A stretch of 46,614 nucleotides of DNA from Herbiconiux sp. (GCF_023264855.1 NZ_JAHFUW010000035.1:1-46614), one strand, 5' to 3'; positions 9,061 through 17,818 are shown, counted from the first letter of the stretch. The notes: generated by a model from the sequence alone, not told the origin. A program made the numbers and translations.

Positions 9061-9510
9061 ATGACCACCGAACTGGAGACGCGCATCCGCGATGCCGGCC
9101 TCCGGGTCACCGGTCAGCGACTGGCCGTGCTGGAGGCCCTCGAGGGTTTTCCGCACGCCGACGCCGACGCGGTCAACCGCCGTGTGCAGGCGTCGCTGCC
9201 GGGGTTCTCCCTGCAGGCCACCTACGTCGTGCTGAACGCGCTCACCGGCGCCGGCCTCCTGCGCCGCATCGAGCCCGCGGGGTCTCCCGCGCGCTACGAG
9301 CGCCGGGTGGACGACAACCACCACCACGTGGTGTGCACCGGATGCGGCGCCGTCGAAGACGTGGACTGCGTGCACGGGGCGGCCCCCTGCCTCGCGCCGT
9401 CCTCCACTGGCGGCTTCACCATCAGCACGGCCGAAGTGACCTTCTGGGGGCTCTGCCCCGACTGCCAGGCCCGGTCGCAGCATCCGATCACCGATACGCA
9501 AGCGGAGTGA
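9061..9510 (+). CDS. Fur-family transcriptional regulator, peroxide-sensor (PerR/FurA) type
   Basis: A 149-residue protein with an N-terminal winged helix (about 1-80) and a dimerisation domain with His87-89 and two CXXC pairs (Cys92/Cys95 and Cys132/Cys135) that form the structural zinc site. Extra cysteines occur at 103 and 110. It probably represses the adjacent catalase gene, whose ATG follows its stop by a single base, in response to peroxide or iron; PerR versus Fur cannot be settled from sequence alone. The ATG is only one base after GGAGG, too close for a normal ribosome site. A TAGGGT -10 box ends 7 nt upstream, so the message is probably leaderless. Confidence 0.9.
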   Translation: MTTELETRIRDAGLRVTGQRLAVLEALEGFPHADADAVNRRVQASLPGFSLQATYVVLNALTGAGLLRRIEPAGSPARYERRVDDNHHHVVCTGCGAVEDVDCVHGAAPCLAPSSTGGFTISTAEVTFWGLCPDCQARSQHPITDTQAE

Positions 9511-9511
9511 C

Positions 9512-11053
9512 ATGACAGACACCACCCAGAACCCCATGGACGCGAATCCCACCGGCGCGAACTTCACCACCACCAATTCCGGCGCCCCCGTCGCCAGCGA
9601 CGAGCACTCGCAGAGCGTGGGCGCCGACGGCCCCGTGGTGCTGCACGACCACTACCTGGTCGAGAAGCTCGCCCAGTTCAACCGCGAGCGCGTTCCCGAG
9701 CGGGTCGTGCACGCCAAGGGCGGCGGTGCCTTCGGTACCTTCACCACCACCGGAGACGTCAGCGCCTACACCCGCGCCTCGCTCTTCCAGCCGGGCGCCT
9801 CCGTCGAGATGCTCGCCCGCTTCTCGACCGTCGCCGGCGAGCAGGGCAGCCCCGACACCTGGCGCGATCCGCGCGGCTTCGCCCTGAAGTTCTACACCGA
9901 CGAGGGCAACTACGACCTCGTGGGAAACAACACCCCGGTGTTCTTCATCCGCGACGGCATCAAGTTCCCCGACTTCATCCACTCCCAGAAGCGCCTGCCG
10001 GGCAGCCACCTGCGCGACCACGACATGCAGTGGGACTTCTGGACCCTCTCGCCCGAGAGCGCCCACCAGGTGACCTGGCTGATGGGCGACCGCGGCCTGC
10101 CCGCATCCTGGCGCCACATGGACGGCTTCGGCTCGCACACCTACCAGTGGATCAACGCCGCGGGCGAGAAGTTCTGGGTGAAGTACCACTTCAAGACCAA
10201 CCAGGGCATCGAGATCCTGTCGCAGGATGCCGCCGACCAGATCGCGGGCGAGGATGCGGACTTCCACATCCGCGACCTCTCCGAGGCGATCGCGCGCGGC
10301 GAGTTCCCCACCTGGACCCTCTCGGTGCAGATCATGCCCTACGCGGATGCGGCGACCTACCGCTTCAACCCGTTCGACCTCACCAAGGTGTGGCCGCACA
10401 GCGACTACCCGCTGATCGAGGTGGGCACCATGGAGCTCAACCGCAACCCGGAGAACTACTTCGCGCAGATCGAGCAGGCCACCTTCGCGCCCTCGAACTT
10501 CGTGCCGGGCATCGCGGCCTCGCCCGACAAGATGCTGCTCGCCCGCATCTTCAGCTACGCGGATGCGCACCGCTACCGCGTGGGAACCAACCACGCGCAG
10601 CTGCCGGTGAACGCCCCGCACGCGGCCACGGTGAACTCGTACTCGAAGGACGGCGCGATGCGCACCGACTTCCGGGACGCCTCGGCTCCCGTGTACGCGC
10701 CGAACTCGTTCGGCGGCCCGCACGCCTCGCCCGAGCGGCACGGCGACGACTCCGGCTGGGAGTCGGACGGCGAGCTGATGCGCACGGCTGCCACGCTGCA
10801 CCCGGAGGACGACGACTTCGGCCAGGCCGGCACCCTCGTGCGCGAGGTGCTGGATGACGCTGCGCGCGACCGTCTGGTCTCGAACATCGCCGGGCACGTC
10901 TCGAAGGTGACCATCCCGTCGCTCCGTGAGCGTGTGCTGCAGTACTGGGCGAACGTCGACCCGACCCTCTCGGCTCGCGTCGCCGCCGCCCTGGAGCCCT
11001 CGGCCCCGGGCGCGGACGTCGCCCCCGAGCAGGTCGGCATCGGCCAGGCGTAA
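9512..11053 (+). CDS. katA: Monofunctional haem catalase
   Basis: A 513-residue catalase that converts hydrogen peroxide to water and oxygen. The distal His67 ([12 protein letters not shown]) and Asn140 ([11 protein letters not shown]) are present, as is the haem-ligand Tyr349 in [15 protein letters not shown]. The spacings match small-subunit catalases. The first 40 residues are a polar, disordered-looking extension. It is co-transcribed with the Fur-family gene (one base between stop and ATG), with a GGAG site inside the end of that gene. The Fur-type palindrome upstream of the pair suggests peroxide-inducible expression. A GC-rich hairpin follows the gene. Confidence 0.96.
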   Translation: MTDTTQNPMDANPTGANFTTTNSGAPVASDEHSQSVGADGPVVLHDHYLVEKLAQFNRERVPERVVHAKGGGAFGTFTTTGDVSAYTRASLFQPGASVEMLARFSTVAGEQGSPDTWRDPRGFALKFYTDEGNYDLVGNNTPVFFIRDGIKFPDFIHSQKRLPGSHLRDHDMQWDFWTLSPESAHQVTWLMGDRGLPASWRHMDGFGSHTYQWINAAGEKFWVKYHFKTNQGIEILSQDAADQIAGEDADFHIRDLSEAIARGEFPTWTLSVQIMPYADAATYRFNPFDLTKVWPHSDYPLIEVGTMELNRNPENYFAQIEQATFAPSNFVPGIAASPDKMLLARIFSYADAHRYRVGTNHAQLPVNAPHAATVNSYSKDGAMRTDFRDASAPVYAPNSFGGPHASPERHGDDSGWESDGELMRTAATLHPEDDDFGQAGTLVREVLDDAARDRLVSNIAGHVSKVTIPSLRERVLQYWANVDPTLSARVAAALEPSAPGADVAPEQVGIGQA

Positions 11054-11069
11054 CGTTCTCGCCTGCCCT

Positions 11070-11122
11070 CGACGGCGGCCGCGACCAGCAACCCGGACGG
11101 GTGCGGGTCGCGGCCGTCGTCG
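11070..11122 (+). terminator. GC-rich hairpin after the catalase gene
   Basis: Arms at 11070-11086 and 11106-11122 pair at 16 of 17 positions with a 19-nt loop, starting 16 bp after the catalase stop. There is no U-tract. The right arm runs directly into the TAGGGT -10 box of the next gene, so termination and initiation signals abut. Confidence 0.6.
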
Positions 11123-11136
11123 TTAGGGTGGCGCAC

Positions 11137-11637
11137 ATGAGCGCAGGGGAATCAGAAGACGCGGGGATGGCTCGGTACGTCGTCGGCGGGGTGGTCGGCG
11201 GACTGCTCGTCGGCGTGGTCGTCGGGATGCTGGTGCCTTCGATCGGCGCCGGATTCGGGATCGGCATCGGCATGGCCGTCGGCATCGTGGTGGCGGTGAT
11301 CGCCTGGGTCGCGCGGCGGCCCGGCCGCACGTCCGGCGCGCGCGACCGGTCGGATGCGGGCGGGGGAGCCGTCTTCGTCGACACCGGGAGTTCGGGCTCC
11401 GGCCCCTCGCACGGTCACCGCGGCGACGGTGACGGGGGTGGGCCCGGTGATGACAAGGGCACGCCAGGATTCTCCGGTGGCGGCGGCTTCCACACTCCGT
11501 CTCCTGACGGAGGCGGGCACAGTGGAGGCAGCGGCGGTGATTCCGGGGGCGGAGGCGGCTTCGGCGGTGATTCCGGTGGTGGAGGCGACTCCGGCGGCGG
11601 CGGTGGCGACGGCGGGGGTGGTGGCGGAGGCGACTGA
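11137..11637 (+). CDS. Small membrane protein with Gly/Asp/Ser-rich tail, unknown function
   Basis: 166 residues. A short polar N-terminus is followed by two closely spaced hydrophobic segments (about residues 10-32 and 38-58) rich in Gly and Val. The C-terminal half is made of GGGG, GDSGGGG and GGFGGDS repeats. I do not recognise a named family; the layout resembles small actinobacterial membrane proteins with flexible glycine tails. ATG 11137 is preferred over the upstream in-frame GTG 11101. A TAGGGT box ends exactly 7 nt before it (leaderless start), and there is no ribosome site. The opposite strand also has long open frames here, but none with family features. Confidence 0.6.
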   Translation: MSAGESEDAGMARYVVGGVVGGLLVGVVVGMLVPSIGAGFGIGIGMAVGIVVAVIAWVARRPGRTSGARDRSDAGGGAVFVDTGSSGSGPSHGHRGDGDGGGPGDDKGTPGFSGGGGFHTPSPDGGGHSGGSGGDSGGGGGFGGDSGGGGDSGGGGGDGGGGGGGD

Positions 11638-11678
11638 CCCGCCACGACCCCGCGATGACCTCGCGTGGTCGCGGCCCG

Positions 11679-11751
11679 GTTCACTCCAGCGAGTTTCAGC
11701 GCGAGCTCTGCCACAGTGGCGGAACTCGGCCCCAGGCTCGCTGGAGTGAAC
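11679..11751. repeat. Long nested hairpin between convergent genes
   Basis: Perfect 15-bp arms (GTTCACTCCAGCGAG at 11679-11693 and its complement at 11737-11751) enclose a second quasi-palindrome (about 11703-11727). A further hairpin around 11642-11674 precedes it. It sits between the end of the glycine-tail protein gene and the 3' end of the sugar-acid operon, so bidirectional termination is likely. The right arm is part of the first 60-bp tandem repeat unit. Confidence 0.75.
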
Positions 11752-11907
11752 AGGGCAGGCCGGCTCAGCCCTCGGGCAGCACCCGCCGGCCCCGGGCTCG
11801 CTGGGGTGGACGGGGCTGGCTGGCTCAGCCTTCCGGCAGCACCCACCGGCCCCGGGCTCGCCGGAGTGGGCGGGCTGGGTCGGCTCAGTCCTCGGGCAGC
11901 ACCAGCA
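11728..11907. repeat. Three tandem copies of a 60-bp unit that includes the 3' end of the adjacent gene
   Basis: Units start at 11728, 11788 and 11848, each GGCCCC(A/G)GGCTCGC at the left end and GGCTCAG(N)C(C/T)T(C)(C/G)GGCAGCACC near the right. The third unit contains the real stop codon of the semialdehyde dehydrogenase gene (11885-11887, protein end VLPED). Units 1 and 2 each carry a diverged copy of the same gene end, which would read VLPEG-stop. The period is exactly 60 bp. Confidence 0.85.
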
Positions 11908-13408
11908 CGCCGTCGACTCGGCGTGGGAAGGCGGCCGCGCCGTCGCGCAGTTCCGGCGGCAGCTCCGAGGCCGGGGCGTTCTGCCAGGCCACCGGTCGCA
12001 GGTAGCGGCGGATCGAGGTGGCGCCCACCGAGGTGTGCACCGAGTCGGTCGAGGGCCACGGGCCGCCATGGTTCTGCGCCCAGGCCACCGCGACGCCGGT
12101 GGGGTACTGGTCGTAGAGGATGCGCCCCACCCGCGCCGAGATCGCCGACCGCGCCGCGGGCACGCCGGTGTCGCCGGGCTCGAGGAAGAGCGTGCCGGTG
12201 AGGGCGCCCGGAAGCGAGGCGAGCATCCGGGCGGCGTGCTCGTCGTCGCGGTAGCGTGCCACGACGGCCACCGGGCCGAAGGTCTCCTCGGCCAGCTGCG
12301 GCGCGAGGTCGTCGCCGCTGAACTCGATCAGGGCCGGCGGCGTGGTGCCGGCCGCCGCGTCGGCGTCGACATCGGCGGCGCGGGACGGACCCGCCGCCAG
12401 CCGTGCCCCCGGAACGGCCCCGAGAGCCGTGAGCCCCTTCGCGTAGGCCGCCGCCATGCCCGCGGTCAGCGCCGGCTTGGCGGAGGCGTCGGCGATCGTG
12501 GCTGCGAGAGTCGCCACGAGGGCGTCTCCGGCAGGGCCCGCCGGCACGAGCGCCACGCCCGGCTTGGTGCAGAACTGGCCCCCGCCCAGGAGGATCGAGC
12601 CGGCGAGGCCGACGCCGATCGAGTCGGCGCGCGCGGCCGCGGCCTCCGGTGACACCAGCACGGGGTTGATGCTGCCCAGCTCCCCGTAGAACGGGATCGG
12701 CTCGGGCCGGCCGGCCGCAAGTTCGGCCAGTGCCCGCCCGCCTCCGGGCGATCCGGTGAAGCTCGCGGCCCGGATCGACGGATGCTGCACGAGCGCGATC
12801 CCCGCCTCGTACCCGTACACGACGCCGACGGCCGTGCCCACGAGCGGCGACGTCACCGAGGCGATGATCGCGCCGACGAGCGCGCTGGTGGCCGGATGCG
12901 CAGGGTGCGCCTTCACCACGACCCCGCTGCCGGCGGCGAGCGCGGCCGCCGTGTCCCCGCCCGGAACAGAGAAGGCGAGCGGGAAGTTGCTGGCGGCGTA
13001 GACGGCCACCGGGCCGACCGGCACGAGTATCCGCCTCAAGTCGGGCCGCGGTCCCATCGGGGTGTCGCCGGCGTGGTCGATGACGGCCTCGAGGTACGAG
13101 CCCTCGCGCAGCACCTCGCCGAAGAACCGCAACTGGTACGCCGTGCGGGTGAGCTCGCCGTTCAGGCGCACCGGCCCGAGGGCGGTCTCCGAATCGGCGG
13201 TGGCCACGATGTCGTCGCGCCGCGCCTCGAGGGCGTCGGCGATCGAGTCGAGCAGGTCGGCGCGCCCGAGCCGGCCGAGGGCGCCGAGGCGCTGGGTGGC
13301 CTGCTCGGCGCCGGCGACGGCCTCGGCGAGCGTCGCCGCATCCGTCTCCTCGAAGTCGAGCGGATGCTGCTGCCCGGTAGCCGGGTCGGTGCTGATGACA
13401 GCGGTCAT
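11885..13408 (-). CDS. 2,5-dioxovalerate (2-oxoglutarate semialdehyde) dehydrogenase
   Basis: A 507-residue aldehyde dehydrogenase of the KGSADH group. It oxidises 2-oxoglutarate semialdehyde to 2-oxoglutarate with NAD(P)+. The catalytic Cys280 lies in GGGQFCTKPG, Glu243 in ELGSINPV, and the cofactor-binding stretch YAASNFPLAFSVPGGD is near residue 140. It is the last gene of a minus-strand operon whose other enzymes dehydrate sugar acids, which fits this final step. ATG 13408 has AAGGAAAG about 10 bp upstream and lies 58 bp after the preceding stop. Its 3' end has been tandemly duplicated downstream (three 60-bp units). The gene-level reaction call is family-based; the exact upstream sugar is uncertain. 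Confidence 0.9.
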   Translation of the reverse strand: MTAVISTDPATGQQHPLDFEETDAATLAEAVAGAEQATQRLGALGRLGRADLLDSIADALEARRDDIVATADSETALGPVRLNGELTRTAYQLRFFGEVLREGSYLEAVIDHAGDTPMGPRPDLRRILVPVGPVAVYAASNFPLAFSVPGGDTAAALAAGSGVVVKAHPAHPATSALVGAIIASVTSPLVGTAVGVVYGYEAGIALVQHPSIRAASFTGSPGGGRALAELAAGRPEPIPFYGELGSINPVLVSPEAAAARADSIGVGLAGSILLGGGQFCTKPGVALVPAGPAGDALVATLAATIADASAKPALTAGMAAAYAKGLTALGAVPGARLAAGPSRAADVDADAAAGTTPPALIEFSGDDLAPQLAEETFGPVAVVARYRDDEHAARMLASLPGALTGTLFLEPGDTGVPAARSAISARVGRILYDQYPTGVAVAWAQNHGGPWPSTDSVHTSVGATSIRRYLRPVAWQNAPASELPPELRDGAAAFPRRVDGVLVLPED

Positions 13409-13466
13409 GATCGTGTCGCTTTCCTTGGGGAGGAGTGGGGGGAGGGTTGAAGGAGCGGAGCGTCTC

Positions 13467-14612
13467 TCACATCCAGGCCGTCGAGCCGTCGGGCTTCACC
13501 GGCACGCGTCGCTCCCAGTGCACCCAGTCGTCGCGCTGCAACGCCTGCTCGTCGATGGTGATTCCCCAGCCGGGCCGGTCGGGCCGCAGCTCGAGATGGC
13601 CGTCGACCGGCTCGTAGGGGTCGTGGCACCACGACACCGGGTCGGGCTTGAACTCCAGGATCGAGAAGTTCGTGGTGGCCGCCGCGAAGTGCACGTTCGC
13701 GGCGGTCGCCAGCGGGCCGAGCGGGTTGTGCGGCGCCACGGGCACGTAGTGCGCCTCGGCGAGGTGGGCGATCTTCACCATCTGGGTGAGCCCGCCCACC
13801 ACGCAGATGTCGGGCTGGATGATGTCGGCGCCCTGCACCGAGAGCAGGCCCAGGAACTCGTTCGGCGAGTAGAGGGACTCGCCGGTGGCCAGCGGCACGC
13901 CCACCGCCGACAGCTCCGAGCGGATGCGCGCCCACGCCGGCAGGTACTCTGGCCGGATCGGCTCCTCCAGGAAGAGCGGATCGTGCGGCGCCAGCGCCGC
14001 CCCGAGAGCCACGGCCTGCTGCGGCGACCACAGGCAGGCGTGCGCGTCGAACGCGAACTCCCAGTCCACCGGATGCGCCTCCCGCACTTCCCCGAAGTAC
14101 CGTCCCAGCTCCGCCGCGACGACACCGAAACGGTGCCGGTGGAGGTCGGCGCGGTACGGGCTCAGCTTGAAGGCAGTGAAGCCGTGGCTCTCGTTCAGCG
14201 AGGTCGTGCGATCGAGCAGCTCGGGCACATCCGGAGCCGAGTAGAGCCCGGCATACACCCGCACTCGGTCGCGAACCGCGCCACCGAGCAGCTGGTAGAC
14301 GGGGAGGCCCGCGGCCTTGCCCGCGATGTCCCACAGGGCGTGGTCGATCGCGGCCAGCGCGGCGAGGCCGAGCGCCCCCGGCGGGAAGCGCGAGGACTGC
14401 AGCAGCAGCTGCGCCACGAACGAGGTGCGCCGTGCGTCGATGCCCTTGATCTGCGCGAACAGGTACTCCAGCAGCGGCGGGAAGGCGAGGTCGGGCCCGT
14501 GGTTGTACACCTCGGCCCAGCCCTCCACGCCGTCGTCGGTGGTGATCTTCACCAGTACCCGCGGGCGGTCGCCCACCCGCTGCAGGTAGGTGTCGAGTCT
14601 CTCGATCCGCAT
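13467..14612 (-). CDS. Enolase-superfamily sugar-acid dehydratase (mandelate racemase/muconate lactonizing group)
   Basis: 381 residues with an N-terminal capping domain and a TIM barrel. Metal ligands are visible as Asp189 (FDAHACLW), Glu216/217 (FLEEP) and Glu245 (ATGESL). His295 (APHNPLGP) is the likely barrel-end acid/base, paired with the Asp of QPDICVVGG. The pattern is closest to galactonate/arabinonate-type dehydratases; I cannot name the substrate. It would remove water from an aldonic or aldaric acid to give a 2-keto-3-deoxy acid for the next enzyme. Its ATG at 14612 overlaps the preceding stop as ATGA, so the two are translationally coupled. Confidence 0.85.
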   Translation of the reverse strand: MRIERLDTYLQRVGDRPRVLVKITTDDGVEGWAEVYNHGPDLAFPPLLEYLFAQIKGIDARRTSFVAQLLLQSSRFPPGALGLAALAAIDHALWDIAGKAAGLPVYQLLGGAVRDRVRVYAGLYSAPDVPELLDRTTSLNESHGFTAFKLSPYRADLHRHRFGVVAAELGRYFGEVREAHPVDWEFAFDAHACLWSPQQAVALGAALAPHDPLFLEEPIRPEYLPAWARIRSELSAVGVPLATGESLYSPNEFLGLLSVQGADIIQPDICVVGGLTQMVKIAHLAEAHYVPVAPHNPLGPLATAANVHFAAATTNFSILEFKPDPVSWCHDPYEPVDGHLELRPDRPGWGITIDEQALQRDDWVHWERRVPVKPDGSTAWM

Positions 14613-15550
14613 CAGGCGCCCGCCCCCACGGGGGCACCGGCGGTGGCCCACTCGGCGATCGACTCGCGCACCTCGTCACGGGCGGCGGCGGTGAGCGGCG
14701 CGCTCGGCGGCCGCACCTCGCGGCGGCAGAGCCCCAGCTGCTGCATGGCCTCCTTCACCACCGACACGTTGTCGGCCGAGCGGTCGCGCGCCCGCAGGTA
14801 CTCGAACTGCCGGATGCTGCGCCAGAGCTCCTCGGCCCCGCCCGCGTCACCGCGCTGCAGGGCGGCGAGCATCGCCAGCGACTTTTCGGGCACCACGTTC
14901 ACCAGGCCGGAGGTGAAGGCGCGCGCGCCGCCCTGCCAGTAGGCGGGAGCGTACGACTCGGCGAGCCCGGCGATCCAGAGCACCTCGGATGCGGTGTGCT
15001 CGGCCACCTCGGAGCGGGTCGTGGCGAAGACGACCGGATCGGGCACCGAGTACTTCAGGGCCACCACGTTCGGTGCGCCGTCGATCAGCCGGGCGATCTG
15101 CCGCCCGGTCACGATCGGCGTGCTGAGGTAGGGCACGACGCCGATCTCGGGCACGGCGGCGGCGATCGCGAGGTTGTAGTCCACCCAGCCCTCGGGCGAG
15201 AGGTAGGGCAGCACCGGCTGGTGGATCATGATCGCGTCGGCACCGGCATCGCGGGCGAAGCGGGCATCCGCCACCGCCGTCGCGATGTCCAGGCCCACGC
15301 CGCCGATGATCACCGCGGAGCCGGCCGCCGCATCCGTCACCGTCTTCAGCACCGCCCGCCGCTCCTCGGGGGAGAGGGCGTAGAACTCGCCCGTGTTGCC
15401 GTTGGGCGTGAGCGCGGTCACGCCACGGTCGACCAGGCGGCGGATCAGGTCGGCGAGCAGCGGATGATCGATGGCTCCCGTCTCGTCGTAGGGGACGACG
15501 GGGATGCCGACGACGGTGGACAGGCGCGCGATGAGGGCGTCGCGGTTCAT
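14612..15550 (-). CDS. DHDPS-family keto-deoxy sugar acid dehydratase/aldolase
   Basis: 312 residues of the dihydrodipicolinate synthase superfamily. The Schiff-base Lys166 (VALKYSVPDP), the conserved Tyr141 (VVPYLSTP) and the substrate-binding TPNGNTGEFYALS near residue 48 (equivalent to the GTTGE loop) are present. In this operon the best role is 5-dehydro-4-deoxyglucarate dehydratase or 2-keto-3-deoxy-pentonate dehydratase, producing 2-oxoglutarate semialdehyde for the dehydrogenase at 11885-13408. An aldolase role is possible. It overlaps both neighbours by 4 bp or less (ATGA at 15547-15550), with AAAGGA upstream of the start. Confidence 0.87.
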   Translation of the reverse strand: MNRDALIARLSTVVGIPVVPYDETGAIDHPLLADLIRRLVDRGVTALTPNGNTGEFYALSPEERRAVLKTVTDAAAGSAVIIGGVGLDIATAVADARFARDAGADAIMIHQPVLPYLSPEGWVDYNLAIAAAVPEIGVVPYLSTPIVTGRQIARLIDGAPNVVALKYSVPDPVVFATTRSEVAEHTASEVLWIAGLAESYAPAYWQGGARAFTSGLVNVVPEKSLAMLAALQRGDAGGAEELWRSIRQFEYLRARDRSADNVSVVKEAMQQLGLCRREVRPPSAPLTAAARDEVRESIAEWATAGAPVGAGA

Positions 15551-16935
15551 GAGGGGGTCCTTTCGGTGGCCGGCGAAGACGGGGTGAGGGGGGTGCCGCC
15601 GGCGTCGACGTCGTCGAGCGCCACGACCGGCTTGATGCGCACCCAGAAGCCGTAGATCGCGGCGCTGATCAGGCAGCTGAGGGCGGCGAAGACCAGTGGC
15701 CCCATGTAGGAGTTGTTGCTGAAGGTGAGGAACAGGCCGATCGCGATCGGGCTGATCAGGTTGCCCAGCTGCGATCCGAAGTTCTGGAAGCCGGCCACCG
15801 AACCCACGGTGTCGCGCGACTCCGCCACCTCGGCGGGCAGGCTCAGGATGGCGGCGCCGGCGAAGGAGTGCGCGGCGCTGGAGACCGTGAGCACCACCAT
15901 CACGAGCACGTTCGACTCGATGAAGGGGCTGAAGCCGATGCAGGCGCTGAGCACGAGGCCGGCGATGATCGGGATCTTGCGCGCCGCCCCGGCGGAGACC
16001 TTGCCGGAGGCGAGCAGCCGGTCGGAGACGATGCCGCCGAGCACGGTGGCGCCGATGGCGATGACGGCCGGGATGGCGCCGACGAGGCCGAACTCCTCTT
16101 TCGAGAGCCCGCGGTCGTTCAGCAGGTAGCTGGGGTACCAAGTGAGGAAGAAGGCGCCGGCCAGCGAGCGGAAGACGTAGCCGAACATCAGCGCCCACAC
16201 CTGGTTGTTGCGCAGCAGTGCGCGCCACGGCTTCTTCTCGCCGGTCGCGGCCGCGGCCACCATCTCGCCCTGGTCGGAGTTGATGTACTCGAGCTCTTCG
16301 GCGTTGACCCGCTTGTGCTTCTCGGGGGCCCGGTAGACGGCCAGCCAGCCGACCACCCAGAGCGCGCCGATCACGCCGATCAGCAGGAACGCGAAGCGCC
16401 AGCCGGCGAACACCGCGAGGGCGGTGACGACCGGGATCGAGAGCGCCGTGCCGATCTGCTGCCCCATGTCGAACAGGCTCGAGGCGAAGGCGCGCTCGCG
16501 GCGGGGGAACCAGCGCGAGACGACCTTCACGTTCGCCGGCTGCACCGGGGCCTCGCCGATGCCGAGCCCGAGCCGGAACACGATGGTGGAGACGACGCCC
16601 GTCGAGAGCGCGGTCAGGGCTGTCCAGATCGACCACCAGCCGACGGCGATCGGGTAGATCACCCGCGGCCCGAACTTGTCCAGCAGCCAGCCGGAGGGGA
16701 TCTGGAACAGCGCGTAGGTCCAGAAGAACGAGGAGAGCAGCACGCCCTGGATGGCCGGGCCGATCTCGAACTCCTCGGCCATGAACGGCAGGGCCACCGC
16801 GAGGGCGGCGCGGTCGAGGTACGCGATGGTCAGGCCGAGGGCGGAGAAGCCCACGATCGTCCAGCGCATGTTCGACCGCCGGCGGCGGATCGCCGAGGCG
16901 GGTGTGGGGGCGGGCTTTGTATCATGGTGAAGCAT
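15547..16935 (-). CDS. MFS sugar-acid transporter (anion:cation symporter type, GudP/DgoT-like)
   Basis: 462 residues with about 12 membrane helices. The YLDRAALAVALPFMAEEF start and the IGEAPVQPANVKVVSRWFP segment after helix 4 are hallmarks of the glucarate/galactonate-type ACS family. It would import the organic sugar acid degraded by the downstream enzymes, driven by protons or sodium. ATG 16935 has a strong AAGGAG site 5 nt upstream. The 96-bp gap to the regulator gene contains two small hairpins, so some attenuation between regulator and transporter is possible. Confidence 0.92.
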   Translation of the reverse strand: MLHHDTKPAPTPASAIRRRRSNMRWTIVGFSALGLTIAYLDRAALAVALPFMAEEFEIGPAIQGVLLSSFFWTYALFQIPSGWLLDKFGPRVIYPIAVGWWSIWTALTALSTGVVSTIVFRLGLGIGEAPVQPANVKVVSRWFPRRERAFASSLFDMGQQIGTALSIPVVTALAVFAGWRFAFLLIGVIGALWVVGWLAVYRAPEKHKRVNAEELEYINSDQGEMVAAAATGEKKPWRALLRNNQVWALMFGYVFRSLAGAFFLTWYPSYLLNDRGLSKEEFGLVGAIPAVIAIGATVLGGIVSDRLLASGKVSAGAARKIPIIAGLVLSACIGFSPFIESNVLVMVVLTVSSAAHSFAGAAILSLPAEVAESRDTVGSVAGFQNFGSQLGNLISPIAIGLFLTFSNNSYMGPLVFAALSCLISAAIYGFWVRIKPVVALDDVDAGGTPLTPSSPATERTPS

Positions 16936-17031
16936 CGTTGCTCCTTCGTAAGCAATGGTGTCGCTCCATGCGGAGCGGTGAACGACGGGGCGGCTCGGGA
17001 ACTTGGCGGTGAACGAGCCGTCTCCTTTCTT

Positions 17032-17763
17032 CTAGCCGGATCCCCCTTCCGTGGCTTCGGTGCTGCCGGTGTCGGCGCGGGCGGTGTCGACGCGGTCCGT
17101 GCGGCCGCGGTCGGCGGGGGCGCCGATGATCTGGCGTCGGGCGAACCCGCCGATGTGCTGGTGCACGAGGCGTGCGGTGCCGTCGGCGTCACCGGACCGG
17201 GCGGCTTCCAGGATGCGTCCGTGCTCTAAGGCCTCGTGCTGCCACGAGGCGCTCCGGGCCCAGGATCCGGCCGAGATGAGCGCGATCTGGTCGCGCAGGC
17301 CGTCGAGGGTCTGCAGCAGCAGCGGGTTGCCGCAGTGCCGGTAGAGCGCCCGGTGGAAGTCGCGGTTGGCGATGCTGCGTTCGGAGCCGTCGGCCGCGGC
17401 CCGGGCGCGGGCCAGGGCGTCGGCCGCGTCGTCGAAGGAGGCTCCGGATGCGACGCTGCGGCGCACCGCCTCGGGCTCGAGCAGAAGCCGCACGTCGTAG
17501 ATCGCCACGGCGTCGTCGTCGGTGAAGGCGCGCACGGTCGTGCCGGTGTACGGGCGGATGACGACGAGTCCGGTGCTCTCCAGGGTCTTGAGCGCCTCGC
17601 GAACCGGTGTCTTGGAAACACCGAGCCGCCCGGCCAGCTCGGATTCGACCAGCGACTGCCCCGGTGCCAGCTCGCCGTTCAGGATGGCGCCCTTGATCAC
17701 CTCGAGCACGTGGGCCGTTCGGGAGCTCGCCGAGATCGGCTGCAGGGGCGACGACACTGTCAT
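17032..17763 (-). CDS. GntR-family regulator (FadR/FCD subfamily) of the sugar-acid operon
   Basis: 243 residues. The N-terminal winged helix (about 20-85, with ESELAGRLGVSKTPVREAL) is followed by an all-helical FCD ligand-binding domain (about 95-220, with the DFHRALYRHCGNPLL metal/ligand-site helix). It probably represses its own operon and is released by a sugar acid or pathway intermediate. ATG 17763 has AAGGAG 7 nt upstream; an in-frame upstream extension seen in the translation is not conserved-looking and is rejected. The candidate operator TCATATATGA lies 28 bp upstream. Confidence 0.92.
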   Translation of the reverse strand: MTVSSPLQPISASSRTAHVLEVIKGAILNGELAPGQSLVESELAGRLGVSKTPVREALKTLESTGLVVIRPYTGTTVRAFTDDDAVAIYDVRLLLEPEAVRRSVASGASFDDAADALARARAAADGSERSIANRDFHRALYRHCGNPLLLQTLDGLRDQIALISAGSWARSASWQHEALEHGRILEAARSGDADGTARLVHQHIGGFARRQIIGAPADRGRTDRVDTARADTGSTEATEGGSG

Positions 17764-17790
17764 GCGGATCTCCTTCGGCGACTCTCGTAC

Positions 17791-17818
17791 ATCATATATG
17801 ACCGCTCGGAAAGCGCAA
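17791..17818 (-). promoter_or_regulatory. Promoter with overlapping palindromic operator for the sugar-acid operon
   Basis: On the minus strand TTGCGC (17818-17813) and TATGAT (17796-17791) are 16 bp apart. The perfect 10-bp palindrome TCATATATGA (17792-17801) covers the -10. This is a typical place for autorepression by the GntR protein encoded immediately downstream. Confidence 0.5.

Noticed and set aside
16936-17031. Possible separate terminator or riboswitch between gntR and the MFS gene
   Set aside because: Two weak hairpins are present but no U-tract or known aptamer pattern; the genes are likely one operon.
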